NCBI GenBank assembly: GCA_913062655.1 | Contig: CAJXXO010000058.1 | Span: 1 to 11,211, forward strand | Reading direction: 5' to 3' | Origin: an uncultured Bacteroidota bacterium | Lineage (GTDB): Bacteria > Bacteroidota > Bacteroidia > Chitinophagales > S012-47 | DNA length: 11,211 nt | Shown: one piece after another, positions 1-6,980 of the stretch | Layout of the letters: every line of letters starts with the position of its first letter | How positions within the stretch are numbered: the stretch's first letter is position 1 | Position numbers and translations under genes: made by a program | The notes under the pieces: model-generated | The model's input: the letters and a program-made list of their open reading frames with translations, nothing else | Databases searched by the model: none | Told to the model about the DNA's origin: nothing

Positions 1-1154
1 TTACAGCTATTATCATCACTGGTAAGCGTATCGTGGATGGTCAGGTTACCATTTATGATATGGTCATAGGTGGTAGAACTGCCCCAAATAGCTTTACCAT
101 AAAAGTGAATATCACTACCCTGAATCTCTATGAATTCGTTGTAGTCGCCCATATGAGCCCCTTCACTGAAGTAAATGTCGGCTGCTTGCAGTAGACGACC
201 TTTAAGGGGTCTGCCGCTACCTTTCAGGTACAACGCATGTTGCTGCATATCCAGGTCCACCTGATTGTCGAGGTTGAGTGTCGTAGCCAGGTAGAGGTCG
301 CTTGCCGCTTGAAGCTGGCCTCCGGTTTTGTCCAGTGATATCCCGTTGGTAGAGAAGAGGTACTTTCCGTTGGCGGAGGAGAGGTTTTGTGGCTGGTTAC
401 CACTAAGCACCAGGTCTTTTACTTCGAAGTCGCCTTGATTATCCAGATTTCCTGTCACCTCCAGGATAAGACCTCCACAATAATAATGGGGGCTATTACG
501 GATAATGCCATTATTGGTCAGGTTGCCGTGTATAACGAGGTGTCGTTCTCCAGGGTTGTAGCAGCCATCGCCATTATTGGTCAGGGTATCGTGGATGGTA
601 AGATCACCGTGGACCTGATGGTGGCCATGATTGTCTCCCCCCAACATAGCCGAACCATAAAAGTGGATATGGGTACCGCTCAAGTTGAAAGGTTCGCCAG
701 ACCGGCCCATGCTCGTGCCAACACCAAAGTGAATGCCTGCCACTTGGTTGAGTTGTCCTTTCATTACACGTCCGCTGCCCTGCAGGTGAAGGTCGTAGTT
801 TTGCATGTCCAGATCAGCCTTTTCATTCAGGTTGAGGGTGGCCGCCAGGTAGAGGACACTACCCGCTTTGAGGTCACCCCCGGTTTTGTCCACTACGATT
901 TCGGAACTGGCTTCCAGGTAATTGTTGGTTGTGGTAGATAGCGTCTGGTTGGCACTCCCCTGGAAGTACAAATGATGTAAAGAAAAGCTGCCATTGTTCT
1001 CCAGGTCCCCTTCGAGTATAAGGCGTAGTCCACCACAGTAATAGTGGGGAGAATTGACAATGTATCCATTATTGGTAAGCTTTCCGTGGACAGTGAGGTG
1101 ACGGTTGCTCCAGCACCCTGAGCCATCATTGGTGAGGGTATCATTTACCGTTAG
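1..1154 (-). repeat. Tandem ~555-bp coding repeats (184-186 residues)
   Basis: Within the left-edge gene, repeat 1 covers 1154-603 (552 nt), repeat 2 covers 602-45 (558 nt) and the first 14 codons of repeat 3 cover 44-3. Repeats 1 and 2 align along their whole length at protein level. Cysteines recur at equivalent places: C80/C106, C264/C292 and C450. The DNA of repeats 1 and 2 differs at many synonymous positions, so the duplication is not recent and the protein pattern appears to be under selection. Confidence 0.85.
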
Positions 1155-1352
1155 ATTCTGGCAGGCAATATTGATACCTACCTCTACCGGCCCATTGATA
1201 ATAACATGATCAGCGGCTGTAGGTACTATGCCTCCAACCCAGGTTTGGGTTTGATTCCAGTGGCCGCCATTTGTTGTGGATTGAATGGTGTTTTGTGCGA
1301 GGAGTGTGGTTGAAAAGAGGGCCCAAAGCAATAGCCCGGCTATGGTTTTCAT
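1..1352 (-). CDS. Large secreted tandem-repeat protein, C-terminus beyond the window
   Basis: Reading the minus strand from the ATG at 1350-1352 gives an open frame of 450 codons with no stop before base 1, so the gene is cut by the left edge. The N-terminus is a signal peptide (MKTIAGLLLWALFSTTLLAQ, residues 1-20). Residues 29-55 (GGHWNQTQTWVGGIVPTAAD and following) match the segment commonly seen at the start of large Bacteroidota surface proteins, including type IX-secreted ones. From residue 67 the protein consists of near-identical-length repeats: 67-250, 251-436 and 437 onward. Each opens with LT[VI]xDTLT, has a GC[WY] and later an HYYCGG motif, then DKTGG, LNL, a GSGR motif and H[FI][HY]FYG. 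Asn/Gly-rich strands and the absence of charged clusters suggest a beta-solenoid. It is probably exported and surface-exposed; a C-terminal sorting domain would lie outside the window. Function unknown. Confidence 0.8.
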   Translation of the reverse strand, partial: MKTIAGLLLWALFSTTLLAQNTIQSTTNGGHWNQTQTWVGGIVPTAADHVIINGPVEVGINIACQNLTVNDTLTNDGSGCWSNRHLTVHGKLTNNGYIVNSPHYYCGGLRLILEGDLENNGSFSLHHLYFQGSANQTLSTTTNNYLEASSEIVVDKTGGDLKAGSVLYLAATLNLNEKADLDMQNYDLHLQGSGRVMKGQLNQVAGIHFGVGTSMGRSGEPFNLSGTHIHFYGSAMLGGDNHGHHQVHGDLTIHDTLTNNGDGCYNPGERHLVIHGNLTNNGIIRNSPHYYCGGLILEVTGNLDNQGDFEVKDLVLSGNQPQNLSSANGKYLFSTNGISLDKTGGQLQAASDLYLATTLNLDNQVDLDMQQHALYLKGSGRPLKGRLLQAADIYFSEGAHMGDYNEFIEIQGSDIHFYGKAIWGSSTTYDHIINGNLTIHDTLTSDDNSC

Positions 1353-1461
1353 AACACACGATTTAGTCTGTAAAAGATACACTTGTGTATAGTGGTAAGC
1401 GGTGATATAACTTGCCGGAAAAGTTGATATTAATCACCCGCGAAACCCGGTATGCGGGAGC

Positions 1462-1827
1462 TTACAGCGATAAAAGCATCAGTAGGATCACTAAGCCAAA
1501 CAGGCCCATCTGTGGGATCGTATAGCGCAATAAAATGGGGTGTTTGATCAAGGTGACGATCAAAAAGGTAAGGACATTGGCAATAACCCCTGCTACCGGG
1601 ATAAACTGGGCCCGGCCGGATAAGGTAATAACCTCACCGGCCACGAGCAATTGCAGCATCGCAATGAGTAGTAGCAATACACCGCCCTGCATGGACATGA
1701 CGCGCATGCTGCCCACCAGAAAGGGATCTTTCAATTTGTTAGCTAAATCCGGAATTAGCTTACGCTCCCCGTACACTACATGTGCCAACGATAGGATGAG
1801 AAGTAAAATGCCGGCTATGCTGTCCAT
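1462..1827 (-). CDS. Small four-helix integral membrane protein, hypothetical
   Basis: This is a 121-residue, very hydrophobic protein. Four likely membrane helices are visible: about residues 4-19, 47-64, 73-93 and 101-121. Between helices 1 and 2 is a short polar, basic stretch (YGERKLIPDLANKLKD) that probably faces one side of the membrane. I chose the ATG at 1825-1827; an in-frame TTG three codons upstream (1834-1836) would add only MLP. I do not recognise the family and assign no function. The gene lies 44 nt downstream of the DUF2306-like gene on the same strand. Both encode small polytopic membrane proteins, so co-transcription is likely. No Shine-Dalgarno sequence is obvious, which is normal for Bacteroidota. 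Confidence 0.75.
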   Translation of the reverse strand: MDSIAGILLLILSLAHVVYGERKLIPDLANKLKDPFLVGSMRVMSMQGGVLLLLIAMLQLLVAGEVITLSGRAQFIPVAGVIANVLTFLIVTLIKHPILLRYTIPQMGLFGLVILLMLLSL

Positions 1828-1871
1828 AGGCAGCAAGATATCAGTTCTGCGCCAATTGCGGGTTGATTCTG

Positions 1872-2552
1872 TTATCTGTGCCTGCTGCGGATCATTTTTT
1901 TCTCAGTCGCGATCTGCCAGTAAATCAGTAAAGGCACTCCAAAGAGTGAGGGTAAGGTAAAAGAAAGAAGGGGGTCCATCCAACCATAACGACTGGCGGT
2001 AGTCGATAAAAAGGCCGTCAAGACGGCAATGTACCCGCCCATCATGTTGCCCATGTGCGATAGGTACCAATGGTAGGCGGCTACGGGCTTTTTGATAAAC
2101 GGTTTGAGGTTGACATAGCTTAGTGCCAATCCACCCAAACCAAAACCTATGGACAACATAGTACCCTCATGTAATACTCCGTAGAGCGACCAGTAATATA
2201 GCCCCAGCCCTACAAATGACAGGTTAGCGATACCATTGATAATGCCCGCTGCCCAATCGTACCAGCGTGGTTGCTGGCCTTTATGGAGTTGTTTTAATTG
2301 TAAAATCCGCACCCCCGAGAAGACACTGTAGTAGCTTAGAAAGGCAATCAGAAATAGAAACCGATTGAAGCTGGCACTGGCCAACATGATACCGGTGATG
2401 AATACCAGTGTCATGGCCAGCGAGTAGACCTTGCCCGCTTGACGATGCCAACGCTTCCCTTTGGCAGATAGAAGGGCTATGGCACCAGAAAGAAGGCTTA
2501 TGGCACCAACCGAAATGTGTAGTAAAAGTATCTCGTGTGTCAATGTTTCCAA
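1872..2552 (-). CDS. DUF2306-like multi-pass membrane protein
   Basis: The 226-residue protein has about seven predicted membrane segments. It shows the pattern I associate with DUF2306 proteins: an N-terminal HxxxG helix (H12, G16), a loop with HRQAGKVY (H36-Y43), and a later HWYLSHMGNM segment (H161, H166). The paired histidines in membrane segments resemble heme or quinone-binding cytochrome b-like proteins, but no cofactor is established for this family as far as I know. The start is uncertain. No ATG is in frame upstream or close to the first helix, so TTG at 2550-2552 is taken as the start (METLTHEILL); the frame stays open upstream to about 2640. A weak GGAG lies 17 nt upstream, too far for a normal ribosome binding site. 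The gene probably forms a membrane-protein pair with the 121-residue protein downstream. Confidence 0.72.
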   Translation of the reverse strand: METLTHEILLLHISVGAISLLSGAIALLSAKGKRWHRQAGKVYSLAMTLVFITGIMLASASFNRFLFLIAFLSYYSVFSGVRILQLKQLHKGQQPRWYDWAAGIINGIANLSFVGLGLYYWSLYGVLHEGTMLSIGFGLGGLALSYVNLKPFIKKPVAAYHWYLSHMGNMMGGYIAVLTAFLSTTASRYGWMDPLLSFTLPSLFGVPLLIYWQIATEKKMIRSRHR

Positions 2553-2646
2553 GGAAGCAAAGAAAACAACTCCGGGATTGTTTATTACTGTAAAACAGGG
2601 TGGAAGGGATAAACGGTAAAGCCAAAGGGAGGAGTGGTCAGATTAA

Positions 2647-3102
2647 TTACACATCAAAAGGTAGTTGACGGCCTTCTTTCTCCGCTTTCTGGTCCATACT
2701 GGTACCTACGGCCATACCGATGGGAAGTCCCATGCCTATACCGGCACCCATAAAGGCCATGTTGCCCAAGGCAGTACCAAGGGCCACCCCGATAGGAACG
2801 CCAAATGCAGCAATACCAATGGCCATCCACTGCATTACGTAATACCTTCTCGGAACGATCTTCATGTGTTGTTCCAGTAATTGTGTGGCACGCTGATAGG
2901 CTTTCCGGACGGTAATGCCTAGCTTTTTCGAATCAGTCTCTGCGTTGATTTTGTCAATGCGTTCATTAAGCTGAACCTCCGCTTTTTCAGGGATGGTCTT
3001 TCCCTCCAGGTATTCTAGTATGAGTAAAAGCTTTTGGTAACTTCTTTGTACAGATTTTTTGGATGGGAGTTTGGCCTGTAAAGAGATCGAATGGAGAGCC
3101 AT
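2647..3102 (-). CDS. Hypothetical protein with helical N-terminus and glycine-rich membrane hairpin
   Basis: This is a 151-residue protein of unknown function. Residues 1-85 are charged and helical (many Lys/Glu/Gln), ending in a basic stretch (KIVPRRYY, 81-88). Residues about 92-136 form two Gly/Ala-rich hydrophobic segments joined by a short turn. They contain a duplicated motif: GVPIGVALGT at 101-110 and GLPIGMAVGT at 125-134. GxxxG spacing of this kind resembles glycine-zipper membrane hairpins, which pack or oligomerise tightly. The tail is short and charged (residues 137-151). The ATG at 3100-3102 is the only reasonable start. It sits between the methyltransferase (77 nt upstream) and the DUF2306-like gene (94 nt downstream) on the same strand. 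An imperfect inverted repeat lies directly upstream. There is no signal peptide, so the N-terminal part is probably cytoplasmic (inference). Confidence 0.75.
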   Translation of the reverse strand: MALHSISLQAKLPSKKSVQRSYQKLLLILEYLEGKTIPEKAEVQLNERIDKINAETDSKKLGITVRKAYQRATQLLEQHMKIVPRRYYVMQWMAIGIAAFGVPIGVALGTALGNMAFMGAGIGMGLPIGMAVGTSMDQKAEKEGRQLPFDV

Positions 3103-3107
3103 GACTA

Positions 3108-3126
3108 TAACTTTACGAGTAAGTTA
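3108..3126. promoter_or_regulatory. Imperfect inverted repeat upstream of the glycine-rich gene
   Basis: The sequence TAACTT-T-AC-GA-GT-AAGTTA has eight paired bases per arm with one extra T in the left arm and a 2-nt centre. It starts 5 nt upstream of the minus-strand ATG at 3102, where an operator or leader hairpin could act. This is a visual observation only; a chance AT-rich palindrome is possible. Confidence 0.25.
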
Positions 3127-3179
3127 CAGCTAAATCAGTGGCTCGGAAAGTTCCTTAACAAAAGCTCAAGCTTCTTAAC

Positions 3180-3929
3180 CTATAATGGCTTTTGCATCAC
3201 ATAAAAGCCATAGCTGAGGTAATCCTGATAGGTGGTATATAGGTCGATCTCCTTCTTTTCTTCTGCCACAATAGCCTGGGCATCTGCACTGTGTCCATGT
3301 CGATCCAGAAAGCCTGCCATACGGTCTTCCATTGGACCATAGTAATTGTCCAGCCAGTCGGAGGGAGGAAGCACAAAATCACCTATCAGCGTATAACCCG
3401 CTTCTGCGATAGCCTGGTGTTTCTCGGCCACGGTGCCCATCTCCGGATAGGCCTCGTTCCAGTGGGTTTCTATCGCCTCGGGCCGCTCTTCTGTAAGCCA
3501 GCTTATCTCGGAAACGGCCAAATATCCGCCCGGCTTTAGGAATTGAGACCAGTAAGCAAGTCCCTTGCGAAAGCCCATGTTGTAAATAGCCCCTTCTGAC
3601 CAGATGATATCTAATGTGGAAGGCTCAAACGGCAATGCATCCATGGAAGCCTCGAGGGTGGTGATACGGGCTTCAAGGCCCAAAGCCTGTGCCTGTGCAT
3701 TCAACTTGTCCAAAAAGGCTGGAAACAGATCGACTGCCGTAATGTGGGCATTCGTGTGTTGCGCCAATAAGATCGTTGAGGCACCACTCCCACAACCGAT
3801 ATCGGCCAACTGCAGTGGCGCTTGTTTATCGATCGGTATCATATCGAGCGCGCGTAGGGTGGAGGCAGGACTCCCGGGGCCCTGTTGCTGGGCATTTACG
3901 TGGAAGTCGATCAATAGGTCGAAGTTCAT
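3180..3929 (-). CDS. Class I SAM-dependent methyltransferase
   Basis: This 249-residue protein has a Rossmann-fold methyltransferase core. Motif I LADIGCGSG is at residues 41-49. The acidic end of strand beta-2 is D67 (ITAVDLF), SMDALPF is at 95-101 and LKPGGYLAVSE at 131-141. The SEGAIYNMGF block (111-120), the N-terminal HVNAQQQGPGSP (10-21) and the DERP-like TEERPEAI (146-153) closely match a Bacteroides family of small-molecule methyltransferases that I recall from structural genomics; the substrate is not known to me. The C-terminal ~90 residues form the lid and substrate region. The start codon lies only 2 nt after the GH97 stop codon, so the two are almost certainly co-transcribed and probably translationally coupled. 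The length is normal for the family. Confidence 0.9.
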   Translation of the reverse strand: MNFDLLIDFHVNAQQQGPGSPASTLRALDMIPIDKQAPLQLADIGCGSGASTILLAQHTNAHITAVDLFPAFLDKLNAQAQALGLEARITTLEASMDALPFEPSTLDIIWSEGAIYNMGFRKGLAYWSQFLKPGGYLAVSEISWLTEERPEAIETHWNEAYPEMGTVAEKHQAIAEAGYTLIGDFVLPPSDWLDNYYGPMEDRMAGFLDRHGHSADAQAIVAEEKKEIDLYTTYQDYLSYGFYVMQKPL

Positions 3930-3931
3930 GC

Positions 3932-6016
3932 TTATTGTTTGGCAGGAAATAGACTGATAGCGGCACCACCTCCTGCGGCTAGCGAGAGCTGCAGCGTATC
4001 GCTGGAAGTGAGGGTGCGGTTTTCAATGCGGTAACTGGTAGGATTTTCGTCCCAATGGGCATCTTCTCCATCCAGGTACAGCGTGGCGTTAAACGTCTGT
4101 CCTTCAGGCAAGAAGTCCAGCGCAAGGGTAATATCCCGTGCCTCTTCGTTGGTGATACTGCCGACAAACCAACGATCGCCATTCCGCTCCTGTCGGGCTA
4201 TGGTGACGAATTCACCTACTTCGCCATTGAGCACCTGGCTCTGCTCCCAATCGACTGCTACATCGCGGATAAACTGGAAGGCCGGATGGCCCCGATAGGC
4301 ATCCAACAGGTCGGCTGCCATTTGTACGGGGCTGTAAATGACCACATACAAGGCCAATTGTTGCGCCAGTGTGGTATTAACCTGGTTGTCCGCTTTGTAG
4401 GGATCGAGCTTGATATTGAAAATACCCGGTGTGTAGTCGATCGGACCGGCCAGCATGCGGGTAAAGGCTACGGTAGGCAGGTGGCTCGGTGGGTTCCCGC
4501 CATCCGGACTCCAGGCGTTGAACTCCTGGCCACGCAATCCTTCACGACTAACGGCATTGGGCAAAGTCCTTCGAATACCGGTGGCCTTGATCGGTTCGTG
4601 CGCATTGATGGCGATCTGATGCTCGGCTGCTTTCTCCAATACTTTCCGGTAATGATTCACCATCCATTGGCCATGGTGGTATTCCCCTTTGGGGATGATC
4701 TTACCGACATAGCCCGTCTTTACGGCATGAATGCCCAGCTTTTCCATCAGGCTGTAGGCGGTATCCAATTGCTGCTCATAAGTGCGCGGAGCAGCGGAGG
4801 TTTCGTGGTGCATGATCAAGGCTACCCCTTTTTCTTTGCCGTAGCGGGCTACCTCCTCGAGGTCATAGTCGGGGTAGGGGGTAATAAAATCGAATACCCC
4901 TTCCCGGTCTTCAAAACCGATCCAGTGCTCCCAACCGGTGTTCCAACCTTCCACCAGGATGGCGCCAATATTATTGCGGGCCGCAAAGTCGATCATTTCC
5001 TTCGCATATTCGGTGGTAGCGCCATGGTTGCCCGAAGCGTAATCCCAGGTCTTTGTCCCAAGGTGCATATCCCACCAGATGCCAAGGTATTTGGTAGGCT
5101 GAAACCAAGGTACATCACCCAACCGATTGGGTTCATTGAGGTTGACGATCAGGTTGCTTTCGATCAGGTCAGCGGCATGGTCGGTGATCTGAAGTGTCCG
5201 CCAGGGGGTGCTAAAGGGCAATGCCCGTTGCACCGCTACGCCAGTAATGTCCGATTGTACCAGTGCGCTCTCGAGCAGATGCGACTCTGTATCCACTTTG
5301 AGGGTCATACCGGCATAGTCCGTCAGGTTGGCTTCATGAAAGCTTAGGTGAACACCTTCTTCAGTGCGCATGGTCACAGGTGTATTCACTGCATTGTGGG
5401 GAATGTAGGTCTGCGCCAGCGATGGGTGATCGCGTTTGGATAACGCATCAATTTCAGACACTTTACTTTTCGTATACAGGTGCTCATAGATGTCCCAGTC
5501 ACCGGGAATCCACCAGGCGGTGTGGTCGTCTGTCAGTTGGAATTGCGTATGCTCCTCGGTGATAAATACGCTATCGACACCTTGCTGCCGGAGTAAATGG
5601 TACCGAATACCCATGCCATCGTTGTACACCATGATATGCAAGTCGAATCGCCTGTGGGGGGCGGCCGTTTCCTCCAGGTTCAGCACTAATCGTTGCCCAT
5701 GATTTTTCACAACCCTTTGCTCGCCCCAAGGCATTGTCCATTCTTCATTAATGGTTGTTGTGATTTCACCAATTACGGAGAGGCCTGCACCCAGGGGAGG
5801 TTGATCCCTGAAGCTAAAGCCTAGTGTTGAGGTGTCTATGATACGTTCACCCTTAAAGTCGACCCAATACTGTAACTGACCGTCACCAGAGAGACCGGTG
5901 GTTACTACTATTTGTCCGTCAGGACTGCTTACAGATGAGGTGGTGTGTCCGGATGGCATTTGACAAGCATTAATCAACAGGAGTCCAATAAGCAGGAAAA
6001 AGCTACCCTTTAGCAT
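3932..6016 (-). CDS. GH97 family glycoside hydrolase, inverting alpha-glucosidase type (SusB-like), lipoprotein
   Basis: The 694-residue protein has a lipoprotein signal peptide with lipobox INAC (C18). The following QMPSG lacks the acidic surface-export signal, so a periplasm-facing anchor is likely. An N-terminal beta-sandwich (about 25-290) precedes a TIM barrel (about 300-575) and a C-terminal beta domain. Key residues fit the SusB pattern: HHE (E405), AHEP (E474), RGQEF (E498) and REG (E492). Spacings of 69 and 24 between E405, E474 and E498 equal those I recall for SusB E439, E508 and E532, and E492 fits its calcium ligand E526. VKTGYVG (432-438) has Gly where retaining alpha-galactosidases carry the Asp nucleophile. 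It should therefore release beta-glucose from alpha-glucosides by inversion. No SusC/SusD genes are adjacent. It lies 55 nt downstream of the oxidoreductase and 2 nt upstream of the methyltransferase. Confidence 0.95.
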   Translation of the reverse strand: MLKGSFFLLIGLLLINACQMPSGHTTSSVSSPDGQIVVTTGLSGDGQLQYWVDFKGERIIDTSTLGFSFRDQPPLGAGLSVIGEITTTINEEWTMPWGEQRVVKNHGQRLVLNLEETAAPHRRFDLHIMVYNDGMGIRYHLLRQQGVDSVFITEEHTQFQLTDDHTAWWIPGDWDIYEHLYTKSKVSEIDALSKRDHPSLAQTYIPHNAVNTPVTMRTEEGVHLSFHEANLTDYAGMTLKVDTESHLLESALVQSDITGVAVQRALPFSTPWRTLQITDHAADLIESNLIVNLNEPNRLGDVPWFQPTKYLGIWWDMHLGTKTWDYASGNHGATTEYAKEMIDFAARNNIGAILVEGWNTGWEHWIGFEDREGVFDFITPYPDYDLEEVARYGKEKGVALIMHHETSAAPRTYEQQLDTAYSLMEKLGIHAVKTGYVGKIIPKGEYHHGQWMVNHYRKVLEKAAEHQIAINAHEPIKATGIRRTLPNAVSREGLRGQEFNAWSPDGGNPPSHLPTVAFTRMLAGPIDYTPGIFNIKLDPYKADNQVNTTLAQQLALYVVIYSPVQMAADLLDAYRGHPAFQFIRDVAVDWEQSQVLNGEVGEFVTIARQERNGDRWFVGSITNEEARDITLALDFLPEGQTFNATLYLDGEDAHWDENPTSYRIENRTLTSSDTLQLSLAAGGGAAISLFPAKQ

Positions 6017-6071
6017 ACAGTAAAATTTTACCTAAAAATACAAGGTAAAAGGCAAGGAGTAGAGTAGGGTG

Positions 6072-6932
6072 TCAATGATCGGGTGTCAACAAATGCGACC
6101 AGATCGCACTAAAATCTTTTTCGCTCCAGCTAGCCTTTGCCGCTGCCTCATAAAGTTGCTGGCTGGCGTGCCCTACTGGCAAATCCAGGCCCTGCTCTCG
6201 CGCACATTGCAGGGCTAAACGAACATCTTTCAGCATCCATTTGAGCGGAAACTCTGGTTCGTACTGATCAGTAGTTATCTTCTCCCGCTTGTGGGCCAGG
6301 TAGGGGGCGGTAACCGGTCCACCTATGAGGATATCCAGCATTTGATCTTGTTTCAACCCCAATGCGGTGGCCAGTTGCATGGATTCTGTGAAAATAGTCA
6401 TCTGCTGAGCCAGCAAGAGGTTGATTACCATCTTGGCAGCAGCACCTTGGCCGACTTTACCCAGGTGATGTACCGCTTTACCACATACCTGGGTGACAGG
6501 TTCTGTGGCTTTCACATCTTCCGGTTGGCCGCCTACCAGAAATACCAATTCGCCAGCCGCTGCCGGAGCGGTGCTGCCGGCCACTGGGGCATCCACGTAG
6601 CGCACGTTAAATCGCTGTGCCAGCTGCCCCATATCGCGGGCGGTGTTTGGGTCAATGGTCGAACAATTCATCCATATCGCATCTTTCTTCATGAAAGGCA
6701 AAAATGCATCTGCCACCTCACGGACGGTGGGAGGGTCTGACAGCATAGTAATCACCAATGGCTTGTCAATGGCAGCAGCACCCGGGCTTTGGGCAATAGT
6801 GGCGGTTGGGCCTTGCAACTTCAGGGCTCTGGCTTCCGTACGGTTGTACAGGGTGAGCGTATGACCGGCTTTGATGAGGTTCTTCGCCATCCGGCTGCCC
6901 ATCAATCCGATCCCGATAAATCCGATCTGCAT
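6072..6932 (-). CDS. NAD(P)-dependent oxidoreductase, 3-hydroxyisobutyrate dehydrogenase family
   Basis: This 286-residue protein belongs to the beta-hydroxyacid dehydrogenase superfamily. It has an N-terminal Rossmann motif GIGLMG (7-12) and NRT after strand beta-2 (30-32), typical of NADP-preferring members. It also has NCSTIDP (89-95), a substrate-binding DAPVAGS (114-120, normally DAPVSGG) and the catalytic GQGAAAKMVINLL with K167 and N171. A C-terminal KDVRLA (235-240) is typical too. The substrate could be glyoxylate or succinic semialdehyde (GLYR-like reductases) or another beta-hydroxyacid; this cannot be fixed from sequence. The start is the ATG at 6930-6932, where the protein begins directly with strand beta-1 (MQIGFIG). 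Longer in-frame versions would add an unconserved 28-residue extension overlapping the divergent gene. It may be the first gene of the minus-strand run. Confidence 0.92.
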   Translation of the reverse strand: MQIGFIGIGLMGSRMAKNLIKAGHTLTLYNRTEARALKLQGPTATIAQSPGAAAIDKPLVITMLSDPPTVREVADAFLPFMKKDAIWMNCSTIDPNTARDMGQLAQRFNVRYVDAPVAGSTAPAAAGELVFLVGGQPEDVKATEPVTQVCGKAVHHLGKVGQGAAAKMVINLLLAQQMTIFTESMQLATALGLKQDQMLDILIGGPVTAPYLAHKREKITTDQYEPEFPLKWMLKDVRLALQCAREQGLDLPVGHASQQLYEAAAKASWSEKDFSAIWSHLLTPDH

Positions 6933-6955
6933 AATATCTTTTTTGGGGGTATAGG

Positions 6956-6963
6956 TACCTTTG
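6956..6963 (+). promoter_or_regulatory. Candidate -7 box TACCTTTG for the UbiA-like gene
   Basis: TACCTTTG matches the Bacteroidota sigma-ABfr -7 consensus TAnnTTTG exactly and ends 17 nt before the ATG at 6981, inside a 48-bp divergent intergenic region. I see no TTTG-like -33 element at the usual 19-21 nt spacing, so this remains a weak promoter call. Confidence 0.35.
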
Positions 6964-6980
6964 ATTACCAAATTACAAAA

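Noticed and set aside
387..941. 184-codon plus-strand ORF
   Set aside because: It lies antisense to the left-edge repeat gene. That gene has a signal peptide, repeats and consistent protein-level conservation; this ORF is a shadow of the repeat periodicity.
1437..1458. Hairpin CCCGC/GCGGG after the 121-residue membrane protein gene
   Set aside because: Only 5 bp of stem with a 12-nt loop and no clear T-run on the minus strand; too weak to call a terminator.
3162..3173. AAGCT-CA-AGCTT inverted repeat after the methyltransferase gene
   Set aside because: The stem is only 5 bp with a 2-nt loop, below what supports a terminator, although a TTTTG run follows on the minus strand.
4055..5347. 430-codon plus-strand ORF
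   Set aside because: It is fully antisense to the GH97 gene, whose catalytic residues are all in place. It has no recognisable domain.
6789..6980. 64-residue N-terminal extension of the UbiA-like protein
   Set aside because: It lies antisense to the oxidoreductase coding region; the first membrane helix begins just after ATG 6981.
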